The notes beneath the pieces are model-generated. The model was not told the origin of the DNA, ran no database searches, and worked only from the letters and a program-made list of their open reading frames with translations. This document shows, in pieces, positions 1 to 8,262 of a DNA stretch of 38,789 nucleotides. A program made the position numbers and the translations under genes. How positions within the stretch are numbered: position 1 is the stretch's first letter; each line of letters opens with the position of its first letter. Origin of the DNA: SIG603 sp964370115 (GTDB lineage Bacteria > Bacillota > Clostridia > Oscillospirales > Acutalibacteraceae); NCBI GenBank assembly GCA_964370115.1, contig CAYJIA010000019.1:1-38789 (forward strand). Reading direction: 5' to 3'.

Positions 1-76
1 TTTCTCTTTTTGCGAAAAGCGATTTGCGTGTCGAGGCTCTCGACTCGAAATTTTTTGTAAAAAATTTAGTAAAACT

Positions 77-508
77 TTAATCTTTTACAAGTTTTTCAAG
101 ATTTAATGTAAAATCTTCGTTTTGTGATTTTTGCCTTTTTGCACTTCCCTTTAGCCTACCACCCGCATTTCTAATCTTCTTTGCCGTGTGGCGTGACAAA
201 AGCAAGGTGTCTATGTTGTATTCGTTATAAGCCATACCGTCTTGATTTATCACCTTTGCCTTTTTTGCAAGGCACATGGCGGCAAGTCCGTAGTCTTGGG
301 TTATCACTATGTCATTTTCTAAAATCATGTTTACAAGCGCAAAATCAACACTGTCTGCACCTTTTGATACAACAATGGTGCGGGCAGTGTCTTTTTTTAT
401 TTCATGGGATGTGTCGCATAAAATAATACATTCTATACTATGTTTTTTTGCGATTTCTACTGCCTCGTTTACCACAGGACAGCCGTCGGCGTCTATTAAT
501 ATCCTCAT
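77..508 (-). CDS. YaiI/YqxD family protein (UPF0178, DUF188)
   Basis: The 143-residue product opens with MRILIDADGCPV and carries the Asp-rich early motif, the ITQDYGLA stretch and the C-terminal NAGGRLKG motif of the YaiI/YqxD family. The family has a PIN/NYN-nuclease-like fold and no firmly established function; the conserved acidic residues suggest metal-dependent nuclease activity, which is inference. Length matches the usual ~145-150 residues, so it looks complete. Its ATG overlaps the stop of the upstream PH-domain gene by one base (TAATG), which indicates translational coupling in a two-gene operon. The downstream end lies close to the left window edge. Confidence 0.9.
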   Translation of the reverse strand: MRILIDADGCPVVNEAVEIAKKHSIECIILCDTSHEIKKDTARTIVVSKGADSVDFALVNMILENDIVITQDYGLAAMCLAKKAKVINQDGMAYNEYNIDTLLLSRHTAKKIRNAGGRLKGSAKRQKSQNEDFTLNLEKLVKD

Positions 509-891
509 TATAGCTCGTCAAAATCAAGTGAAGACGTGTCAAGCTCGTCAACACCTATGTCTTGCATGTTGATAGTGCGTCGTTTTATCCTGTGTTCTTC
601 CGATTTCTCCCAGATAAAGTCCTTTATTTCACGTCCATGTCTTATGTGTTTTAACTCGATTACTGGGTGGGTTGTGTCGCCTGCATGGCAGACAACAGTC
701 GAAAGTCTGAAAATTCTCTCAATAAGTGTAGAAGTGAGCGTTACATCTTGGATTTTATACATATAACAATCATTTTCACGTCTTCTGAAAAATCCTTCTG
801 ATATTCTTAGTATTTCTTCCTCAATCTCGTAAACCGTAAATGTAAATGGCAAGCCGAAAAATGGCCAGCGCTTTCTTTCTCTATATGACAT
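508..891 (-). CDS. PH domain-containing protein (bPH2/YdbS-like)
   Basis: A 127-residue protein in which FTFTVYEIEEEILRISEGFF followed by a basic stretch and KIQDVTLTSTLIERIF matches the bacterial PH-like (bPH_2, YdbS) fold: the chain first describes its own strands, then the helix-linked half with ARG-rich turns. Unlike YdbS it has no membrane segment, so it is probably soluble. The C-terminus is acidic (ELDTSSLDFDEL). A strong ribosome site (AGGAGGT) lies 7-8 bases upstream of the ATG, and a good promoter lies about 30-60 bases upstream. It is first in a coupled pair with the YaiI/YqxD gene. Molecular role unknown. Confidence 0.75.
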   Translation of the reverse strand: MSYRERKRWPFFGLPFTFTVYEIEEEILRISEGFFRRRENDCYMYKIQDVTLTSTLIERIFRLSTVVCHAGDTTHPVIELKHIRHGREIKDFIWEKSEEHRIKRRTINMQDIGVDELDTSSLDFDEL

Positions 892-920
892 ATTATTACC
901 TCCTGTGTTTTGTTAATTAC

Positions 921-949
921 ATTATAGTATAAAACTTACGTAAATTCAA
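921..949 (-). promoter_or_regulatory. sigma-A-type promoter for the PH-domain/YaiI pair
   Basis: Read on the minus strand there is TTGAAT (949-944), a 17-bp spacer and TATAAT (926-921), followed by a short leader to the AGGAGG of the PH-domain gene. It is divergent from the purA promoter 36 bp away. Confidence 0.7.
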
Positions 950-984
950 ATAATTTTATATTTAAATTTACAGCATATTTACTA

Positions 985-1013
985 TTGAAGAATTGACATA
1001 TTTAGTGTATAAT
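985..1013 (+). promoter_or_regulatory. sigma-A-type promoter of purA
   Basis: TTGAAG (985-990), a 17-bp spacer and a perfect TATAAT (1008-1013). A consensus TTGACA (993-998) lies within the spacer but is only 9 bp from that -10, so it is less likely to be used with it. The leader of about 60 bases shows no clear riboswitch. Confidence 0.65.
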
Positions 1014-1082
1014 ATTATGCGGACTGAAAAAACATGTGTTTATTGTCTAAAATAGAGATATGCACAAGGAAAGAGGTAAAAT

Positions 1083-2351
1083 ATGATCACAGCAATAGTT
1101 GGTACTAACTGGGGAGATGAAGGAAAGGGTAGAATGGTTGACCTTTTATCAGAAAGTTATGACATTATCTGCCGTTATCAAGGTGGTAACAATGCAGGTC
1201 ATACTGTTATAAACAATAAAGGTAAATTTATTTTAAATCTTTTGCCATCGGGTATTTTAAGAGATACAACTGTAAATGTTATGGGAAATGGCATGGTAGT
1301 TGATATTGAGCACCTTACAAAGGAAATTAAATCACTTACGGAAAAAGGTATTGTGATTACACCGGATAATCTAAAAATCAGTGAGAAAGCTACAATTTGT
1401 ATGCCTTATCACGTAATGCAAGACTGCCTTGAAGAAGACAGACTAAAAGATAAAAAATACGGCTCTACAAGACGTGGTATTGCTCCTGTTTATGCCGATA
1501 AATATTTAAAGAAAACACTAAGGTTTTCTGATTTGTTCGACAAAGAGACTTTACCTGAAAAAGTAAAAGACTTAGTCGAATGGAAAAATATTTCGCTTAT
1601 GGGTTACCCAGAGAGTGAAACTAAAGTGGAAAATATTTTAAACTGGCTTGAAACTTATGGCGAGATTTTAAAACCATATGTCACAGACGTATCAAGCTAT
1701 TTATTAAATGCATCTAAAGAGAATAAAAACATTATGTTCGAAGCTCAACTAGGCGCTTTAAGAGACATAGACTTTGGTATCTATCCATATACATCATCAT
1801 CATCTACAATAGCTGCGTATGCACCGATTGGCGCTGGTATACCAAGTGTTAAGCTTGAAAAAGTTATAGGCATTATGAAGGCGTATTCTAGCTGTGTTGG
1901 CGAGGGTCCTTTTACGGCAGAAATGTTTGACGAAAAAGGCGACGAGCTAAGAGAAGCAGGCGGCGAGTACGGCGCTGCTACAGGCAGACCTAGAAGAGTC
2001 GGCGGTTTTGACGTGGTTGCATCAAAATATGGTGTACAGGTTCAAGGCGCTACTGAAATAGCACTTACAAAACTTGATATTCTTTCTTTCCTAAAAGAAA
2101 TTCCTGTCTGTGTGGCTTATGAAGTCGACGGAGAAATAGTGAATGAATTCCCAACAGGCGACAGACTAAACAGGGCAAAACCTGTATACGAATTCCTACC
2201 TGGCTTTAACACAGACATATCAAAATGCAAATCATTTGAAGAATTGCCACAAACAGCAAAAGACTACATTAGATATGTAGAAGAAAAAATGGAGTGCAAA
2301 ATTAAATATGTTTCTGTAGGACCTGACAGAGATAGTTATATGGTTTTATAA
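1083..2351 (+). CDS. purA: adenylosuccinate synthetase
   Basis: Cytosolic GTP-dependent ligase that joins IMP and aspartate to give adenylosuccinate, the first committed step from IMP to AMP. The 422 residues match the family length. GDEGKG (11-16) with the catalytic Asp12, and GGNNAGHT with His40, form the IMP/GTP active site; the Thr/Arg-rich STRRGIAPVY (about 129-138) and ATGRPRRVGGFD (about 300-311) are the IMP and aspartate contacts. The C-terminal VSVGPDRDSYM is typical. The ATG is preceded by AAGGAAAGAGG. Own promoter and own terminator make it monocistronic. Confidence 0.97.
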   Translation: MITAIVGTNWGDEGKGRMVDLLSESYDIICRYQGGNNAGHTVINNKGKFILNLLPSGILRDTTVNVMGNGMVVDIEHLTKEIKSLTEKGIVITPDNLKISEKATICMPYHVMQDCLEEDRLKDKKYGSTRRGIAPVYADKYLKKTLRFSDLFDKETLPEKVKDLVEWKNISLMGYPESETKVENILNWLETYGEILKPYVTDVSSYLLNASKENKNIMFEAQLGALRDIDFGIYPYTSSSSTIAAYAPIGAGIPSVKLEKVIGIMKAYSSCVGEGPFTAEMFDEKGDELREAGGEYGAATGRPRRVGGFDVVASKYGVQVQGATEIALTKLDILSFLKEIPVCVAYEVDGEIVNEFPTGDRLNRAKPVYEFLPGFNTDISKCKSFEELPQTAKDYIRYVEEKMECKIKYVSVGPDRDSYMVL

Positions 2352-2366
2352 TTTTAGCATAATAAG

Positions 2367-2407
2367 GCTGTCACAAATGAGTAAACTTTTTTGTGACAGC
2401 TTTTTTA
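2367..2407 (+). terminator. rho-independent terminator after purA
   Basis: An 11-bp perfect stem (GCTGTCACAAA at 2367-2377 with its complement at 2390-2400) with a 12-base loop, followed by six T residues. It separates purA from the alpha-galactosidase. Confidence 0.92.
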
Positions 2408-2433
2408 ATTATTAACTAACAAAGGAGATAACA

Positions 2434-4647
2434 ATGATTAATTTTAACAACAATACATTTCACATAACAAATAGCAAGATAAGCTATATTTTTAAAGTGC
2501 TTAAAAATGGGCAGCTTGGTCAGCTTTATTTCGGTAAAGCTATAAGAGACAGAGACAATTTTGACCATATGTTGGTCGAAAGAGAGTGCTCTTTGGCGCC
2601 TACTATGAGTGCTGTGGACACTGCTTTTTCACTTGAAACAGTAAAGCAAGAATATCCATCTTACGGTACAGGCGACTATAGAGAGCCGGCTTTCCAACTA
2701 GAGATTTTAAACGGCAGTACGATTTCTGATTTTAAGTACAAATCACATGAGATTTATAAAGGCAAGAAGGAAATTAAAGGCCTACCGCATACCCATGGCG
2801 AAAATATAGAAACTTTGGAAATTACACTTTTTGACGAAGTTGCAAATTGCAATATGATACTTTATTATCACGTCTTTGAAAATCTTTCCACAATTGTTAG
2901 AAGCACAAAGTTTGTAAACAATTCTGAGAGCGATGTGAAAATTTTAAGGGCTATGTCACTTAACTTAGATTTATACGACATGGACTATGAAATGCTACAA
3001 CTTGACGGAGCGTGGAGCAGAGAGCGTCATGTTGCGGTGAATAAAATAAGAAAAGGTATAAATGCAGTTTCTAGTACAAGAGGTGCTAGTAGTGCAATGC
3101 ACAATCCTTTTATCGCCCTAAAAAGGGAAGAAACCACAGAGAACGAAGGGGAAGCGTTGGGCTTTACCTTAATTTACAGCGGTAACTTTTTAGCGCAGGC
3201 ACAGGCAGATAACTATGATGTAACAAGGGTGCAAATAGGTATAAATCCTTTTGAGTTTGAGTGGAATTTAGGGAGTGGTGAAGATTTCCAAACACCTGAG
3301 GCTGTAATGGTTTATAGCGACAAAGGTTTAAATGGAATGAGTAACACTTTCCACGATTTATTTAGAGAACATTTGATAAAAGGCGAGTACAAAACTAAGA
3401 CAAGGCCTATTTTGATAAATAACTGGGAGGCCACTTACTTTGACTTTAACGAGGAAAGCATCTTGAAAATTGCCTCAAAAGCAAAAGAACTAGGCGTTGA
3501 GCTATTTGTTTTAGACGACGGTTGGTTTGGAAAGAGAGATGACGACTCAAGCTCTTTAGGAGATTGGAATGTAACCTTGTCAAAACTTCCAAATGGTGTC
3601 GACGGTCTAGCCAAGAAAATTAACGACATGGGGCTTAAATTCGGACTATGGTTCGAGCCCGAAATGGTAAATGAAATTAGCGACTTGTATAATGCTCACC
3701 CAGACTGGATAATCCACACGCCAAACAGAAAACCGTCGTATGGAAGAAAGCAGTTTGTGCTAGACTTCTCACGCGACGAAGTTGTTGATTATATATTTAA
3801 TAAAATGTGCGAAACCATAGATAAGGCGAATATCGAGTACATCAAGTGGGATATGAATAGAAATATAACAGAGGCTTATTCAGTTGCACTTCCAAGTGGT
3901 AGACAAAAAGAGTTTTTCCATAGATACATTTTAGGTGTGTATAGACTTTATGATATGCTGATAGAGCGTTTTCCTCATATTTTATTTGAATCTTGTGCCT
4001 CGGGTGGTGCTAGATTTGATGCAGGTATGCTTTACTATGCACCACAGGCGTGGACAAGTGATGACACAGACGCGATAGAAAGACTTCACATTCAGTATGG
4101 TACCAGCATGGTCTATCCTATAGTTTCTATGGGCAGCCACGTTGCAGCAGTGCCAAATCACCAAGTTGCAAGAAGCACAAGCATGAAAATGCGCGCAGAT
4201 GTGGCATACTTTGGTACTTTTGGATATGAGCTTGACCTTAATATCATAAGTGATGAAGAAAAAGAGCAGGTAAGAGAGCAAATTGAGTTCTTTAAAAAGT
4301 ATAGAAATGTAATTCACACAGGCGATTTTTATAGGCTTAAAAATGGTGACGACAACTACTACAGCTGGATGATAGTATCAAAAGATAAGAGCACTGCGAT
4401 TTTTGCGTACTACAAAATCTTAGCAACGCCAAATCCATCGCTAAAAAAAGTTAAACTTGTAGGACTAGACGAAAACGCCGAGTATATCTGCGAAGGACAG
4501 TCGTATTTTGGCGATGAGCTTATGAATATGGGTATGATAACAAACACCGAGTTTGCGGGAATTGGCATACACAGCCATAGAAATGGTAAAAAAATAATGG
4601 ATAAAGGCGACTTTACTTCGCAAATTTTCGTGTTCGAAAAGAAATAA
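2434..4647 (+). CDS. alpha-galactosidase, glycoside hydrolase family 36
   Basis: The 737-residue protein has the GH36 layout: N-terminal beta-supersandwich (about 1-320), a (beta/alpha)8 catalytic barrel (about 325-640) and a C-terminal beta domain. KWDMNRN holds the expected nucleophile Asp473, and WTSDDTDAIERL holds the acid/base Asp543, with the 70-residue spacing seen in bacterial AgaA-type enzymes. The LDDGWFGKRDDD and ESCASGGARFD motifs are also canonical. It would release galactose from raffinose-family oligosaccharides or galactomannan. No signal peptide, so cytosolic. GGAG lies just upstream. The DUF4091 gene follows after 19 bp. No transporter is adjacent, so sugar import must be encoded elsewhere. 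Confidence 0.95.
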   Translation: MINFNNNTFHITNSKISYIFKVLKNGQLGQLYFGKAIRDRDNFDHMLVERECSLAPTMSAVDTAFSLETVKQEYPSYGTGDYREPAFQLEILNGSTISDFKYKSHEIYKGKKEIKGLPHTHGENIETLEITLFDEVANCNMILYYHVFENLSTIVRSTKFVNNSESDVKILRAMSLNLDLYDMDYEMLQLDGAWSRERHVAVNKIRKGINAVSSTRGASSAMHNPFIALKREETTENEGEALGFTLIYSGNFLAQAQADNYDVTRVQIGINPFEFEWNLGSGEDFQTPEAVMVYSDKGLNGMSNTFHDLFREHLIKGEYKTKTRPILINNWEATYFDFNEESILKIASKAKELGVELFVLDDGWFGKRDDDSSSLGDWNVTLSKLPNGVDGLAKKINDMGLKFGLWFEPEMVNEISDLYNAHPDWIIHTPNRKPSYGRKQFVLDFSRDEVVDYIFNKMCETIDKANIEYIKWDMNRNITEAYSVALPSGRQKEFFHRYILGVYRLYDMLIERFPHILFESCASGGARFDAGMLYYAPQAWTSDDTDAIERLHIQYGTSMVYPIVSMGSHVAAVPNHQVARSTSMKMRADVAYFGTFGYELDLNIISDEEKEQVREQIEFFKKYRNVIHTGDFYRLKNGDDNYYSWMIVSKDKSTAIFAYYKILATPNPSLKKVKLVGLDENAEYICEGQSYFGDELMNMGMITNTEFAGIGIHSHRNGKKIMDKGDFTSQIFVFEKK

Positions 4648-4666
4648 ATTTAATAGAGGTGTCATT

Positions 4667-6280
4667 ATGAAAACTATGCTTTTGAGTTCTCTAGAGAAAG
4701 TTTTTATTGATAGAGAGCCCACTGCCCAAAGGTTTAACAAGGCAAGTGCCTTAAAATCGGAACTCTTTCACTTTCAACTTGCTTTTAGCATAGAGGAAGA
4801 AGAAAGAGAGATACTAAAGCTTAAAATTAACAGTGAGCTAGAGGTGGATGCATATGTAGTGCAAAGTGTAGCGTCACAGCTTCCTGTGTATCAAAATAGA
4901 CATGATGACGACAATTTAGGTACAAAGCCGACACTTTTTCCTGATTTGCTGACTGAGTTTACACAAGATGTAACGATAAGCAAAGGCCTTTGGAAAAGTT
5001 TGTGGTTTGAGGTGTTAGTTTCCGAGAATGAAAAGGCAGGAGTGTACCCAATTGAAATTACACTTTACAATGACAAGCATAAAATAACCGAGATTTTTGA
5101 GCTTGAAGTTATAAACGAAACTTTACCGGCGCAAAAGCTAATTTCATATCAATGGTTTCACAATGACTGTCTTGCTTCATATTATCAGTGCGAGGTATTT
5201 TCAGATAGGCACTGGGAACTTATTGAAAACTACATGGAAAATGCGGCGAAATATGGGACAAATATGATACTTTGTCCTGTGTTTACTCCAATGCTCGACA
5301 CAGATCCCGGCGCATACAGACCTTGTGTGCAACTTGTGGGCATAGAAAAGCTCTGCGATGGCAGTTATGTATTTGACTATGATAAGCTTGAACGATATAT
5401 AAGCACTGCAAAAAAATACGGTATAACACATTTTGGTATGGCGCATTTATTTACACAGTGGGGTGCGAAATTTACACCGAAAATACAGATTAAGGTAGAC
5501 GGAAAACTCCAAAACTTTTTCGGTTGGGAATGTGGAGCACAGGACGGTGAATATAAGAAATTTTTGACGGTGTTTTTGCCGAGTTTAAAGCAAAAACTTG
5601 ACTGCCTAGGAGTGCTTGAAACCTCGTGTTTTCATATTTCAGACGAGCCTTCATCCGAGCATTTAGAGAGCTATAAAGTGGCAAAATCTGTTGTGAAAGA
5701 ATTACTTGCGGATTGCAAAATATATGATGCATTATCCGACTTTGAATTTTACAAAGAGGGTGCAGTGGAAAATCCAATACCTGCAACCGACCACATTCAA
5801 CCATTTTTAGACGCGAATGTAGAGGATTTGTGGACGTACTATTGTTGCGCCCAAGGTGTTGATGTAAGTAACAGGTTTATGGCTTTTCCGTCTTATAGAA
5901 ACAGGATAATAGGGCACCAACTATTTTTGTATGACATAAAGGGCTTTTTGCACTGGGGATATAATTTCTGGTATAGTTTTCACTCAAAAGAGTTAATTAA
6001 CCCTTATCTAGTGACTGATGCGCACGAGGCTTTTCCGTCGGGAGATGCATTTTTGGTTTACCCAGGGGCAAACGGAAAACCGCAAATCTCGATAAGACAA
6101 GCGGTTTTTTATGATGCACTTCAAGACATGAGGGCCTTTGAACTTCTGTGTGGAAAAATAGGAAAAGAAAATACAAAAGAAATTTTGTGTCAAGACCAAG
6201 AAATCACATTTGAAAGCTACCCTAGAAGTGCTGATTTTATTTTGAGTAATAGAGAAAAGATAAACAAAGCTTTAGTTTAG
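4667..6280 (+). CDS. DUF4091 domain protein, GH123-like putative glycosidase
   Basis: 537 residues with an N-terminal beta domain (about 1-150) and a barrel-like domain ending in the DUF4091 block (about 400-530; motifs FLHWGYNFWY, GDAFLVYPG and RQAVFYDALQDMRAFELL). This architecture belongs with GH123-type beta-N-acetylgalactosaminidases and relatives. In HISDEPS, Asp326-Glu327 matches the Asp-Glu pair used in GH123 substrate-assisted catalysis. Substrate unknown. No signal peptide. It sits 19 bp after the GH36 gene with an AGAGGTG ribosome site, so it is probably co-transcribed and could act on the same class of galactose or GalNAc glycans. Its last 9 bases overlap the convergent permease gene. 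Confidence 0.8.
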   Translation: MKTMLLSSLEKVFIDREPTAQRFNKASALKSELFHFQLAFSIEEEEREILKLKINSELEVDAYVVQSVASQLPVYQNRHDDDNLGTKPTLFPDLLTEFTQDVTISKGLWKSLWFEVLVSENEKAGVYPIEITLYNDKHKITEIFELEVINETLPAQKLISYQWFHNDCLASYYQCEVFSDRHWELIENYMENAAKYGTNMILCPVFTPMLDTDPGAYRPCVQLVGIEKLCDGSYVFDYDKLERYISTAKKYGITHFGMAHLFTQWGAKFTPKIQIKVDGKLQNFFGWECGAQDGEYKKFLTVFLPSLKQKLDCLGVLETSCFHISDEPSSEHLESYKVAKSVVKELLADCKIYDALSDFEFYKEGAVENPIPATDHIQPFLDANVEDLWTYYCCAQGVDVSNRFMAFPSYRNRIIGHQLFLYDIKGFLHWGYNFWYSFHSKELINPYLVTDAHEAFPSGDAFLVYPGANGKPQISIRQAVFYDALQDMRAFELLCGKIGKENTKEILCQDQEITFESYPRSADFILSNREKINKALV

Positions 6281-6868
6281 TGGGATGAATTTAATTTGGA
6301 CAAATATCGCAATTGCATTTAGTAAAACTGCAATAGATAGGATGATTTGCGGTGATATCATTCCCGCAAAACTCACGTCGGATAAAAGTCCTGAGCCAGA
6401 GCCTAGCAGGCTCAAAAGTACTATAATAATACCAGCTAGCACCACTATCAGCCTGCTTTTTGCAACGCCGAAAGTAAGCATTGTAAACATGGTTATAGCC
6501 GTGTATATTAGTCCATATGCTAAAGATAGTGCGTAGGCATCAATGTTAAAACTGCTTGTGAAGTTAAAGGTATAGGTTAAAAAATTCGTGGTAATAGCAA
6601 TCACCAAAAATACCGCTATACTCAAATAACTCAGAATGTATTTTGATAAAATTATATCTGATTTTTTGTATGGCATCATGCCTGCTAATTTGTTCCACTT
6701 TGACTTTTCGTCGCTATACAAGGTGCCTGAAGAAATGGTGGCGCCGTAAAATGCCACAAGTAGCACGATGTAAGCGTTTCCCGATACTGACATAAATACT
6801 GCGGCCAAAAGGAAAAATCCATATAGTTTGATAGCGCAGTAAATATCTTTTAATATTAAAGCTTTCAT
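6272..6868 (-). CDS. ABC-2 type transporter permease
   Basis: 198 residues with about six hydrophobic segments and the small soluble insertion YSDEKSKWNKLAGMMPYKKS after the second helix pair, as in the short ABC2_membrane_5 permeases. It would form the membrane part of an exporter with the ATPase encoded 4 bp upstream; an AGGAGGT site spans the junction. Downstream it converges on the DUF4091 gene with a 9-bp overlap. Cargo is not shown by the sequence; YtrABC-like systems are commonly induced by cell-wall-active antibiotics. Confidence 0.85.
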   Translation of the reverse strand: MKALILKDIYCAIKLYGFFLLAAVFMSVSGNAYIVLLVAFYGATISSGTLYSDEKSKWNKLAGMMPYKKSDIILSKYILSYLSIAVFLVIAITTNFLTYTFNFTSSFNIDAYALSLAYGLIYTAITMFTMLTFGVAKSRLIVVLAGIIIVLLSLLGSGSGLLSDVSFAGMISPQIILSIAVLLNAIAIFVQIKFIPLN

Positions 6869-6872
6869 AGAA

Positions 6873-7712
6873 TTACCTCCTCGATAGATAAAGTATTATA
6901 TCCTCTAAACTTGTGTGTTCAGTCGCAAAAGTTTGGGGGATTTTATTTTTATACACAAGTGCCTCACAACCGTAACTTGTTTTCTTATGACTTAGTACGG
7001 CAGTATCGGATAGCGCCTCAAATTCATCATCTTTAAGCCTTATAAGTGCATAATTTTCTAAAATTTCATCTTTTTCTTCAAATAAAATTAGCTTTCCTCT
7101 GTGAACAAAGGCTATATAGTCACAAATTTTTTCAAGGTCGGTGATGATGTGAGAGGACATCAGTATTGAGTTTTCCTCGTCTCTTGTAAATTCGTTGAAG
7201 ATATCTAAAATTTCGTCACGCACCATAGGGTCTAGGCCGCTTGTCGCCTCGTCTAAAATCAAAAGTTTTGCACCATGTGACATTGCGACGGCTATTGAAA
7301 GTTTCATCTTCATGCCGCGAGAGAAGTCATCAATTTTTTTGTTCCTTGGAAGATGAAATTTATCTATAAGCATATAAAAATGCTCTTTGTCCCAATTTGT
7401 AAAAGTGTTTGCCATGATTTTTTCTATCTTAGTGATATCTAAGATGGGTGGGAAGAAACATTCGTCCAAAACCACGCCTATATCCTGTTTTAAATCGGTG
7501 AAAGCAGAGGAGTTGTTGTCAAGTCCTAAGACAGACACTTCGCCGCTATCTCTTGAAACTACATTCATAATAAGGTTTATTATTGTGGTTTTACCCGCGC
7601 CGTTTTCACCTACAAGGCCCACAATTGTTCCCTTTGGTAGGTTTAGGTTTATATTAGTAAGGTTAAAATTATCATAACTTTTATTTAGATTTTTTACTTC
7701 TATGCTGTTCAT
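6873..7712 (-). CDS. ABC transporter ATP-binding protein (YtrB-like)
   Basis: 279 residues with Walker A (GENGAGKTT, about 35-43), Q-loop region, an ABC signature of the unusual form FSRGMKMKLSIA, Walker B (LLILDEATSGLDP) and the switch His in MSSHI. The last ~70 residues form a variable C-terminal extension typical of ABC-2 exporter ATPases. Partner of the short permease downstream. Its ATG overlaps the stop of the GntR gene by one base (TAATG) and has an AAGGAGG site, consistent with coupling within a three-gene operon. Confidence 0.92.
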   Translation of the reverse strand: MNSIEVKNLNKSYDNFNLTNINLNLPKGTIVGLVGENGAGKTTIINLIMNVVSRDSGEVSVLGLDNNSSAFTDLKQDIGVVLDECFFPPILDITKIEKIMANTFTNWDKEHFYMLIDKFHLPRNKKIDDFSRGMKMKLSIAVAMSHGAKLLILDEATSGLDPMVRDEILDIFNEFTRDEENSILMSSHIITDLEKICDYIAFVHRGKLILFEEKDEILENYALIRLKDDEFEALSDTAVLSHKKTSYGCEALVYKNKIPQTFATEHTSLEDIILYLSRR

Positions 7713-8092
7713 TATAAATTTTCCTCCTTAGAAAAGATACTTACCATTTCTAAAATCTCATCACTTGTAAGATTACAAGCCCTTGAGAGTTCAAAAATTT
7801 TTTCTATATGAGTTTCTATTTCTTTTAGATATGTTTCTCTTATGATTTGAGTGTTTTTCTCTGCGACAAATGAACCTTTCCCTGCAAGAGAGTGTATATA
7901 TCCGTCGCGCTCAAGTTCTTCATACGCCCTTTTGGTGGTGATGACGCTTATGCGCAAGTCCTTGGCGAGATTTCTAATAGAGGGCAAAAGCTCACCCGAT
8001 TTTAATTCATTAGAGACAATAAGTGTTTTTACCTGATTGTAAATCTGCTCATAAATTGGAATATTTGCCGAATTACTAATTATAATATTCAT
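7712..8092 (-). CDS. GntR family transcriptional regulator (YtrA subfamily)
   Basis: 126 residues: an N-terminal winged helix (about 8-75; motifs IYEQIYNQVKTLIVSNELKSGE and LPSIRNLAKDLRIS are read in part) and only a short helical C-terminal tail, the hallmark of the YtrA subfamily, which lacks a large effector domain. I prefer the ATG at 8092 over the adjacent GTG at 8095 because GAGGAGG is then 5 bases away. It leads an operon with an ABC ATPase and permease and most likely represses it through the palindrome in the promoter at 8139-8167. Confidence 0.88.
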   Translation of the reverse strand: MNIIISNSANIPIYEQIYNQVKTLIVSNELKSGELLPSIRNLAKDLRISVITTKRAYEELERDGYIHSLAGKGSFVAEKNTQIIRETYLKEIETHIEKIFELSRACNLTSDEILEMVSIFSKEENL

Positions 8093-8138
8093 CACTACCT
8101 CCTCGTAGAATAGACTACAGTGTATACTCTGTGACTAA

Positions 8139-8167
8139 AGTATATACTGTATATATACAGTTGTCAA
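8139..8167 (-). promoter_or_regulatory. promoter of the GntR-ABC operon
   Basis: On the minus strand: consensus TTGACA (8167-8162), a 17-bp spacer and TATACT (8144-8139), with the GntR start about 47 bases past the -10. The spacer is filled by a perfect palindrome. Confidence 0.85.
8147..8160. promoter_or_regulatory. palindromic operator between -35 and -10
   Basis: CTGTATATATACAG is a perfect 14-bp palindrome lying wholly within the spacer of the operon promoter. A second palindrome, AGTATATACT (8139-8148), overlaps the -10, and the related AGTGTATACT lies at 8119-8128. The position fits repression by the GntR protein encoded just downstream; the protein-site match is inferred. Confidence 0.7.
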
Positions 8168-8172
8168 GAGTG

Positions 8173-8213
8173 AAAAGGCGATTTTAGAAAATATTTTTCC
8201 GAAATCGCCTTTT
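8173..8213 (-). terminator. hairpin after the HAD phosphatase gene
   Basis: A perfect 12-bp stem: AAAAGGCGATTT at 8173-8184 and its complement at 8202-8213. Read on the minus strand it follows the HAD gene and ends in CCTTTT, giving a short U run. It also insulates the GntR-operon promoter. Confidence 0.6.
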
Positions 8214-8262
8214 GATTTTTAAAATTTTAGATAATCGTCTAGATGTGGGCGCAAGAATTTAA

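Noticed and set aside
1014..1082. Purine riboswitch in the purA leader
   Set aside because: The leader is only about 60 bases and lacks the conserved purine-riboswitch loops.
6272..8092. Bacteriocin immunity or lantibiotic export cluster
   Set aside because: No peptide precursor or modification gene is near; GntR-ATPase-permease alone matches the common YtrABC-like layout.
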